Shown piece after piece: positions 5,873 to 7,837 of a stretch of DNA of 7,837 nucleotides. The position numbers and the translations under genes are program-made. This DNA is from an uncultured Ruminococcus sp. (GTDB lineage: Bacteria > Bacillota > Clostridia > Oscillospirales > Ruminococcaceae). The notes below the pieces were generated by a model that saw only the letters and a program-made list of their open reading frames with translations, did not search any database and had not been told where the DNA came from. Where the stretch lies: the NCBI GenBank assembly GCA_937901485.1, contig CALGTT010000370.1:1-7837 (forward strand), given 5' to 3'. Within the stretch, counting starts at the first letter, position 1. Every line of letters starts with the position of its first letter.

Positions 5873-7402
5873 ATGAAAATCAAATCAATCTTATGCTTTT
5901 GTACGCTGTCCGTTCTGCTTTGCGGATGTCAGCCGCAGAGCGATTCTATTGCATCGGAATCCACTGAAACCACATCGGTTGCAGAAACTACAACGATATC
6001 GTCTGCCGAAAATACATCATCGCAAAAGGAATTGAATTTTCCGTCCTATGAAGAAATACAGAGTGAATATCCCGACAAGACTGTTCTGGTGTGGGTCATC
6101 GAGGAAACACTTTATGAGCGTAATTACCCGTTCCGTACGGCAGAAGTCAACGCTTATCTGGATGAAAAGGGCTGTGATTTTGCAGTCTGCTTTGTGCCGA
6201 TCCGTGGAGATGAACAAACCTATACAGCACAGGTAACCGACATGATCAATGCCGGTGAACAGGTAGATATCATCTATGCTTCCTTCACCACAAGCGGTGA
6301 GGCGGGCAGTAATTCGTATCACAAATACATTTACAACGGGCTGTTTGCGCCGCTGGATCCCTATTTTGATACCGCAGAGGGAAAGATTCTCTATGAACTG
6401 ATGCCGGAGAATCATTGGGAAGCACTCCGTGTGAATGATCATATCTATGGTGTGGATGGCTCCATGCAAACTTTGAGTCTGGATTATGGATACTATGTCA
6501 ACGCAGAACTGGCTGAAAAGTATGGATATGATATTCATTCGCCATTGGAAGAACAGATTGCAATTCTGGACCAGGTCAAAAGCACTGAGCAGAAATGCGA
6601 TGTGTTTGCCGCCTGGGAAAACTATACGAGTTTCTCTTATTATGCGAATATACAGACCATCACATCCGCTGTGTACTGGGATGATACAGAGCATCGGGCA
6701 AAGATTGCACCGGATCATGTCCAATATACAGATCGTCTGAAGCTGTTTTATACACTGAAACAGAAAGGGCTCCTTGCAAGACCCGAAATGCAGGATACGT
6801 TCTTCATCCTGCAGACGAATTTTTGTCCCGGAGCAGGATTGGTATGGGAGGCGGACGAAACGATCTCCGTACCATACGGCGAAAATTCAGTGGAGGCGTA
6901 CCCGTTATTCCCAAAGGATACTGCTGTACGGCAGGCTTACTGTGCAACCGGAATCAGCACGCAATCACAGCATCCCGACATGGCATTCCGGTTGCTTGCA
7001 CTGACACAAACGGATGCTGACCTTAACAATCTGCTGACCTATGGTGTAGAGGGCGAGGATTATGAACTTGTGGATGGTATTGTCAGCCAGGTGCAGAATC
7101 GTGTCAGTCTTGATCGCTTTGCCAATTACATGATCTGTCACCGCCACCAAAGCAATGGGTTTTCCGCTGAAGATTACGATACGATCTTTGCATCGGCAGC
7201 CGTTTCGGAGGATATAAGTTTTGCCTTTGACGGCAGGGAGATGATTCCTCAAACGCAAGCGATTGCTGAGGTTCTCGATACATTTACGCTTTCAACCGAT
7301 CAGAGTTTGGATGAGATACTGAACGCATTGAAAATGAAGCTGGAGCAGGCCGGTATTCAGGAAGTCATTGATGAATGCAACAGGCAGTATTTACAAGGCT
7401 AA
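5873..7402 (+). CDS. Extracellular solute-binding lipoprotein, family 1-like
   Basis: The 509-residue protein has a lipoprotein signal: MKIK, a hydrophobic core to residue 16 and the lipobox-like L16-C-G-C19, with an unusual Cys at the -2 position. A Ser/Thr/Glu-rich linker (about 22-53) tethers the folded part. The fold is that of cluster-type periplasmic binding proteins: 'MINAGEQVDIIY' (124-135) and 'NGLFAPLDPYF' (155-165) belong to lobe 1, and 'HPDMAFRLLALTQTDADL' (367-384) with 'NNLLTYGVEGEDYELVDG' (385-402) is a stretch I associate with LplA- and DUF3502-type sugar or peptide binding proteins. GGAG at 5864-5867, next to the permease stop, gives a start at 5873, five bases after the RBS and nine bases past the permease TAA. 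Two stop codons in tandem (TAA TAA) end the gene. No MalF/MalG-type importer permeases are present in the window, so it may act with the ABC-2 transporter or as a sensor. The ligand is unknown. Confidence 0.82.
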   Translation: MKIKSILCFCTLSVLLCGCQPQSDSIASESTETTSVAETTTISSAENTSSQKELNFPSYEEIQSEYPDKTVLVWVIEETLYERNYPFRTAEVNAYLDEKGCDFAVCFVPIRGDEQTYTAQVTDMINAGEQVDIIYASFTTSGEAGSNSYHKYIYNGLFAPLDPYFDTAEGKILYELMPENHWEALRVNDHIYGVDGSMQTLSLDYGYYVNAELAEKYGYDIHSPLEEQIAILDQVKSTEQKCDVFAAWENYTSFSYYANIQTITSAVYWDDTEHRAKIAPDHVQYTDRLKLFYTLKQKGLLARPEMQDTFFILQTNFCPGAGLVWEADETISVPYGENSVEAYPLFPKDTAVRQAYCATGISTQSQHPDMAFRLLALTQTDADLNNLLTYGVEGEDYELVDGIVSQVQNRVSLDRFANYMICHRHQSNGFSAEDYDTIFASAAVSEDISFAFDGREMIPQTQAIAEVLDTFTLSTDQSLDEILNALKMKLEQAGIQEVIDECNRQYLQG

Positions 7403-7422
7403 TAAAATGGGAATTAACTTGT

Positions 7423-7438
7423 TGCAACTATTGTTGCA
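7423..7438. other. Small hairpin just after the operon
   Basis: TGCAAC (7423-7428) and GTTGCA (7433-7438) form a 6-bp stem around TATT. No T-run follows, so it is not a convincing terminator and may instead protect the 3' end of the mRNA. Confidence 0.35.
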
Positions 7439-7450
7439 TTAAGCAAAAGC

Positions 7451-7488
7451 AAGCTCTCGAAGCAATGAAGCACTCGAAAAGCCTCGTA
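7451..7488. repeat. Short imperfect tandem motif AAGCnCTCGAA
   Basis: AAGCTCTCGAA at 7451-7461 and AAGCACTCGAA at 7468-7478 are 17 bases apart and differ by one base. A degenerate third unit, AAGCCTCGTA, follows at 7479-7488. I cannot assign a function. Confidence 0.45.
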
Positions 7489-7504
7489 GAATCGTCGTTT
7501 TTCA

Positions 7505-7519
7505 ATGTCATCTATTTTG
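7505..7519. repeat. Direct repeat copy 1 (ATGTCATCTATTTTG)
   Basis: This 15-base sequence recurs exactly at 7673-7687, 168 bases downstream in the same orientation. The flanking bases differ. The pair brackets the palindrome-rich part of the intergenic region. Confidence 0.8.
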
Positions 7520-7526
7520 AGCAAGA

Positions 7527-7557
7527 CAGACAGCGCAGCGTCTGCGCAGTTAGACGC
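7527..7557 (+). other. GC-rich cluster of competing stems
   Basis: Three mutually exclusive pairings share bases: CAGAC (7527-7531) with GTCTG (7540-7544), GCGCAG (7533-7538) with CTGCGC (7542-7547), and GCGTCT (7538-7543) with AGACGC (7552-7557). The cluster sits six bases upstream of the terminator stem. It could be the body of a small RNA or of a dispersed repeat; I do not recognise a known RNA family. Confidence 0.4.
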
Positions 7558-7562
7558 GTATG

Positions 7563-7594
7563 AAAGCTTCCGAGTGATCGGGAGCTTTTCTTTT
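7563..7594 (+). terminator. Intrinsic terminator of the operon
   Basis: AAAGCTTCCGA (7563-7573) pairs with TCGGGAGCTTT (7578-7588) across a GTGA loop, giving an 11-bp stem with one T-G wobble, followed by TTCTTTT to 7594. It lies about 160 bases after the last gene's stop and is the first strong terminator there, so it probably ends the transporter transcript. The stem's own A-rich left arm also makes it partly usable on the opposite strand. Confidence 0.8.
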
Positions 7595-7595
7595 C

Positions 7596-7643
7596 GCGAT
7601 ATGGTTTCTCATACCGCATGATGCTTGCTCTGCAGAGCATCAT
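7596..7643. other. Two adjacent hairpins with a nested palindrome
   Basis: GCGATATG (7596-7603) pairs with CATACCGC (7610-7617) with one A-C mismatch. Directly next to it, ATGATGCT (7618-7625) pairs with AGCATCAT (7636-7643). The second hairpin contains the alternative perfect palindrome GCTCTGCAGAGC (7627-7638). No T-run follows, so these are not ordinary terminators. Confidence 0.5.
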
Positions 7644-7653
7644 AGCTATTGAG

Positions 7654-7665
7654 AGTTTTAAAACT
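7654..7665. other. Perfect 12-bp palindrome AGTTTTAAAACT
   Basis: The site is fully self-complementary and AT-rich, 30 bases upstream of the -35 element of the rightmost promoter. It could be a protein-binding site, but low-complexity composition makes chance plausible. Confidence 0.3.
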
Positions 7666-7672
7666 GGAAAGT

Positions 7673-7687
7673 ATGTCATCTATTTTG
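7673..7687. repeat. Direct repeat copy 2 (ATGTCATCTATTTTG)
   Basis: This is an exact second copy of the 15-mer at 7505-7519. It ends seven bases before the -35 hexamer of the promoter at 7695, so it may also lie within that promoter's upstream control region. Confidence 0.8.
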
Positions 7688-7694
7688 TCACACC

Positions 7695-7723
7695 TTGCCA
7701 AAATCTGTGGGGTGTGGTATAAT
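7695..7723 (+). promoter_or_regulatory. Strong sigma-A promoter of the rightmost gene
   Basis: TTGCCA at 7695-7700 and TATAAT at 7718-7723 are 17 bases apart, and the -10 hexamer is preceded by TGG, the extended -10 element. Transcription should begin near 7730, about 44 bases before the candidate ATG at 7774. The palindrome at 7731-7745 sits right at this start. Confidence 0.85.
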
Positions 7724-7730
7724 ATAGGAA

Positions 7731-7745
7731 ATCGGACAGACCGAT
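7731..7745. promoter_or_regulatory. Candidate operator palindrome ATCGG-ACAGA-CCGAT
   Basis: Two 5-bp arms, ATCGG (7731-7735) and CCGAT (7741-7745), flank a 5-base centre. The site starts at the predicted +1, a position where TetR- or MarR-type repressors block initiation. No such repressor gene is in the window, so the binding protein is unknown. Confidence 0.5.
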
Positions 7746-7773
7746 AAATAAGAATTTGAAAGAGATGTACCCA

Positions 7774-7837
7774 ATGGATAGTAAAGCATTTATTAAATAC
7801 ATATCAGCATTATTGCTGTTTGGTCTTAACGGAATAG
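7774..7837 (+). CDS. Probable EamA/DMT-family transporter, N-terminus only (partial)
   Basis: The frame opens at ATG 7774 and is still open at the window edge, giving MDSKAFIKYISALLLFGLNG and one more residue. The basic start followed by 'KYISALLLFGLNGI' matches the first membrane helix that I associate with EamA-type drug/metabolite transporters of Clostridia, often written 'KYxxALLLFGxNGI'. Such proteins move small metabolites or drugs and have about ten helices. AAAGAG at 7759-7764, nine bases upstream, favours 7774; an in-frame ATG at 7765 would add MYP but lies directly on that RBS. Only 21 residues are visible, so the family call rests on little. Expression is driven by the promoter at 7695-7723. 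Confidence 0.5.
   Translation, partial: MDSKAFIKYISALLLFGLNGI

Larger units (their letters stand above)
7403..7694. other. Structured intergenic region after the operon
   Basis: This stretch of about 290 bases has no convincing gene. It holds a small hairpin (7423-7438), a triplicated AAGC-CTCG motif (7451-7488), two copies of a 15-bp direct repeat (7505-7519, 7673-7687), a GC-rich cluster of competing stems (7527-7557), a strong terminator (7563-7594), two more adjacent hairpins (7596-7617, 7618-7643) and a 12-bp palindrome (7654-7665). A short frame from inside the preceding gene stays open to 7563 but has no RBS or recognisable protein. Confidence 0.6.

Noticed and set aside
7375..7563. 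A 62-codon plus-strand frame that starts inside the solute-binding protein gene and runs to the terminator stem
   Set aside because: It has no RBS, overlaps the end of a well-supported gene, and its downstream part is made of the repeats and stems described for the intergenic region. I could not recognise it as a protein.
7643..7665. TAGCTA and GTTTTAAAAC near the hairpins, faintly like type II CRISPR repeat or tracrRNA sequence
   Set aside because: There is no repeat-spacer array, no cas gene and no second copy of the sequence in the window. The resemblance is only to short AT-rich palindromes.

Overview
The window looks like a chromosomal segment from a gut-type Clostridia (Oscillospiraceae/Ruminococcus-like). 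The reasons are strong AGGAGG-type ribosome binding sites, consensus sigma-A promoters, moderate base composition and the style of the proteins. The taxonomic call is inference, since no rRNA or marker gene is present.

Layout: (1) Positions 1-280 are the start of an IS3-family insertion sequence on the minus strand, with a truncated OrfA, its RBS, an extended -10 promoter and a candidate terminus near 280. (2) Positions 281-460 hold no gene but carry a near-consensus promoter (TTGAAA-N17-TATAAT, 387-415). (3) Positions 461-7402 are one co-directional cluster of six genes: an ECF-type sigma factor, a single-pass membrane protein that is probably its anti-sigma or sensor partner, a lipoprotein with a CxxxxC-T-H motif, an ABC ATPase, a 698-residue ABC permease that looks like two homologous halves fused, and a lipoprotein resembling family 1 extracellular solute-binding proteins. 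Start and stop codons overlap in ATGA at two junctions and the other two downstream junctions are 9 bp apart. The only larger break is 92 bp, with an intrinsic terminator running straight into the RBS of the third gene. (4) Positions 7403-7694 are intergenic, with dense short palindromes, a strong terminator and a 15-bp exact direct repeat bracketing the structured part. (5) Positions 7695-7837 hold a strong promoter, a palindromic operator candidate at the expected transcription start, and the first codons of a probable EamA/DMT transporter that runs off the right edge.

Working model (inference): the sigma factor and its membrane partner sense an envelope condition and set expression of an envelope module, in which two surface lipoproteins flank an ABC-2-type ATPase and a fused permease. 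The permease and ATPase look like an exporter or detoxification type, while the last gene looks like an importer's binding protein with no MalF/MalG-type permeases nearby. That mismatch, the duplicated permease and the terminator after the regulator pair are the most interesting aspects. The promoter, RBS and terminator calls come from visual matching and were not computed.
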